In this document: positions 5,942-7,516 of the stretch, one piece after another | Numbering within the stretch: position 1 is the stretch's first letter | How the letters are laid out: each line of letters begins with the position of its first letter | NCBI GenBank assembly: GCA_030428825.1 | Contig: JAUIEL010000331.1 | Coordinates: 1 to 7,516 of the forward strand | Reading direction: 5' to 3' | Source of the DNA: a bacterium | GTDB lineage: Bacteria > Planctomycetota > B15-G4 > JADJEK01 | Length of the DNA: 7,516 nt | Position numbers and translations under genes: made by a program | Notes under the pieces: generated by a model | Told to the model about the DNA's origin: nothing | Database searches by the model: none | What the model saw: only the letters and a program-made list of their open reading frames with translations

Positions 5942-6988
5942 TTGGCGACCAAGAAGGAGAAGGTCTGGGCCGGGCTGTTCCTGGTGGGGGCGGTCGCGCT
6001 GATGGTCGGCGCGGTCGCGTTCATCCAGGGGCTCGGGCGGGCCGAGCCGGTCCCGTTCGACATCCACTTCCCGCCGAGCTCGTCGGTCGCCGGTCTCGCC
6101 GTCGGCAACAAGGTGCGCTTCAAGGGGGTGCCGATCGGGAAGGTCGGGGAGATCCGCCTCGCCGACGAGGGGTACGCGGTGGCGACGATCCGCATCGATC
6201 CGGGCGAGGTGCGCCACCTCGACGCCGGGGTGCGGGCGGTCCTGACGTTCGACGGGATCACCGGTTCGAAGTCGATCGACCTGAAGCAGATCGACCGGGC
6301 CGCCGCCGCCGACCAGGCGCTCGCCGACGAGCGGTGGGCGGGGGGCGCGCTGCTCGCCGAGGCCGGGGTGCTCGACACGCTCCTCGACGAGGGGCCGGCG
6401 GTGATCGACGACGTCCAGGGGCTGCTCGGGCAGGTCGGGCGGCTCGTGCACCGCGTCGACCGCGTCCTCGAACGGACGGAGGCGCGCCTCGGCGGGCTGC
6501 TCGGCTCTCTCGACACGCTCGCGGCCGAGGGGACGCCGCGGCTGATCCAGCTCCTCGAGCGGACCGACCGGACGCTCGCCGCCGCCGAGCACCGCCTGCT
6601 CGCGTCGGGAGGGACGCTCGACCGGGTCGAGGGGACGTTCGACCGCCACCTGGGGCGGCTCGTCGACGAGGTGTCGAGGAGCGCGGCCGGGGTGGTCCGG
6701 GACGCCGACCGGGTCGCGGACGAGGTGACGACCTCGCTCGCGGAGACCCGGGCGCCGACGGTCGAGACGCTCGACGCGGCGCGGGTGACGCTCGCCGACG
6801 TCCGCCGGCTCGTCGCCGAACTCCGCGACGTCGTCGACGCGAACCGGAGCTCGTTCGGCGCGATGGTCGCCGAGCTGCGGGACGCGTCGGAGGCGATCGA
6901 GCGGGCGATGGAGACCGTCCGGCGCGATCCGAACGCGCTGATCTTCGGCCGGGAGGACGCTCCGAGCCGCGAAGGGAGCCGCCCGTGA
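5942..6988 (+). CDS. mlaD: MlaD-type MCE domain protein with long helical tail
   Basis: Substrate-binding MCE protein of the transporter, anchored in the inner membrane and facing the periplasm, 348 aa. It begins with a short basic cytoplasmic end (KKEK, 4-7) and a single membrane helix at ~9-29. One MCE domain follows at ~36-117, containing VAGLAVGNKVRFKGVPIGKV (49-68) and ITGSKSIDL (106-114). Residues ~140-325 are continuous amphipathic helix without Pro-rich breaks, much longer than the tail of E. coli MlaD (183 aa in total). The chain ends with RRDPNALIFGR (327-337), a C-terminal motif often seen in long MCE proteins. Known MCE proteins make hexameric rings, and long helical tails can extend the lipid tunnel; that this one does so is inference. 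The start is TTG, 4 bp after the ATPase stop. The stop overlaps the lipoprotein start (GTGA). Confidence 0.92.
   Translation: MATKKEKVWAGLFLVGAVALMVGAVAFIQGLGRAEPVPFDIHFPPSSSVAGLAVGNKVRFKGVPIGKVGEIRLADEGYAVATIRIDPGEVRHLDAGVRAVLTFDGITGSKSIDLKQIDRAAAADQALADERWAGGALLAEAGVLDTLLDEGPAVIDDVQGLLGQVGRLVHRVDRVLERTEARLGGLLGSLDTLAAEGTPRLIQLLERTDRTLAAAEHRLLASGGTLDRVEGTFDRHLGRLVDEVSRSAAGVVRDADRVADEVTTSLAETRAPTVETLDAARVTLADVRRLVAELRDVVDANRSSFGAMVAELRDASEAIERAMETVRRDPNALIFGREDAPSREGSRP
6973..6978 (+). promoter_or_regulatory. ribosome binding site of the lipoprotein gene
   Basis: AGGGAG, 6 bases before GTG 6985 and inside the end of the MCE gene. It supports the non-ATG start. Confidence 0.5.
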
Positions 6989-7516
6989 GAGCCGCCTGGA
7001 TCGTCGTCCTCCTCCTCGCCGCCTGCGCCGGTCCGCCGCTCGAGGTCCGGACGTGGGACCTCCGTCCGGAGCCCGCGCCCGCGGAGTCCGCGCCGCTCGG
7101 CTGGTCGATCCGGGTCGAGCCGTTCACCGCGGCGGGAGAGCGCGACGGCTACGAGGTCCTCGCCCGGACGTCGGCGCGCGAGCTCGTGCGCGACGAGCGA
7201 CGTCGGTGGTCGCGACGGCCGCCCGCCGCGGCGACGGCGGCGGTGGCGGCGGCGCTGCGGGCGACCGGCGCGTTCTCCGCGGTCGACGCGTCCGGCGCGC
7301 GCGGGCGAGCGCCGGACCTCCGCCTGGAGGGGGTCGTCCTCGCGTTCGAGGAGACCGACGAGGCGGCCGAGGTCGAGCTCGGCGCGACGTTGGTCCCCGC
7401 GGAGGGGCGGCTCGAGCCCGCGACGCCGACCCGGCTCGCGGCGTCCGGTCGGGCGCCGCTGCGGGACGGCGACCCCGCCGCGCGCGCGGCGGCGATGGAG
7501 AGCGCCCTCGCGGCCG
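6985..7516 (+). CDS. PqiC/ABC_trans_aux-like lipoprotein, cut by window end
   Basis: The frame is open to the window end, so about 177 residues are visible and the C-terminus is missing. The GTG start overlaps the MCE stop as GTGA. The N-terminus is a lipoprotein signal: Arg2, hydrophobic WIVVLLLAA, lipobox L-A-A-C with Cys14 as the lipidated residue. The rest follows the pattern of ABC-type transport auxiliary lipoproteins (PqiC, DUF330 type): TWDLRPEP near the start, IRVEPFTA, a YEVLARTSARELVRDERRRW stretch, a helix ending in ALRATGAFSAVDAS, and DLRLEGVVLAFEE. PqiC-type lipoproteins sit on the inner face of the outer membrane and work with MCE tubes, so this is the likely outer-membrane partner of the operon. 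Family assignment is by pattern only; sequence conservation in this family is low. Confidence 0.8.
   Translation, partial: MRAAWIVVLLLAACAGPPLEVRTWDLRPEPAPAESAPLGWSIRVEPFTAAGERDGYEVLARTSARELVRDERRRWSRRPPAAATAAVAAALRATGAFSAVDASGARGRAPDLRLEGVVLAFEETDEAAEVELGATLVPAEGRLEPATPTRLAASGRAPLRDGDPAARAAAMESALAA

Noticed and set aside
4606..6516. Minus-strand open frame opposite MlaE, MlaF and MlaD
   Set aside because: Covers three well-supported genes on the other strand. Ser/Arg/Pro-rich, with no family features.

Overview
This window is a very GC-rich (roughly 70% by eye), compactly coded stretch from a Gram-negative-type (diderm) bacterium. The envelope type is inferred from an MCE/Mla-family lipid transport operon, which works between inner and outer membrane, and from secretion signals on four of the six proteins. 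Codon choice is strongly C/G-ending, with CTC dominating for leucine, and is uniform across all six genes, so nothing looks recently acquired. The lineage cannot be fixed from the sequence. Secreted TPR proteins plus a STAS-fused MlaE would fit Planctomycetota, Acidobacteriota-like or deltaproteobacterial-type genomes, but this is only a guess.

Left part (minus strand, 253-3730): two consecutive genes, transcribed right to left and 52 bp apart, encode exported tetratricopeptide-repeat (TPR) proteins of 571 and 569 residues. They are paralogues: a 65-residue block near the C-terminal end aligns without gaps at 38 of 65 identical positions. Their function is unknown beyond probable periplasmic scaffolding or protein-protein interaction. 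Beyond the end of the second gene, and overlapping its last codons, lies a degenerate tandem repeat with an 8-base core recurring about every 20 bp (119-263). Nothing else was recognised in 1-252.

Centre (3731-3955): a 225-bp divergent intergenic region. It holds a perfect 10+1+10 palindrome, an 8-bp direct repeat at an 11-bp period inside a 6-bp dyad, a small dyad next to the right-hand start codon, and a weak promoter-like pair whose predicted start point would give an almost leaderless mRNA.

Right part (plus strand, 3956-7516): a tightly coupled lipid-transport operon. It encodes a permease with an N-terminal STAS domain (MlaE with an MlaB-like domain fused on), an MlaF-type ATPase, an MlaD-type MCE protein with a long helical tail, and the beginning of a PqiC/ABC_trans_aux-type lipoprotein cut by the window end. 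Neighbours overlap by 4 bp or are separated by 4 bp. ATPase and permease should form the inner-membrane engine, the MCE protein a periplasmic ring and tube, and the lipoprotein an outer-membrane-side partner. No MlaC-type soluble carrier is present in the visible part. The main points of interest are the repeat array, the paralogous TPR pair placed divergently from the MCE operon, the dyads between them, and the mixed Mla/Pqi make-up of the operon.
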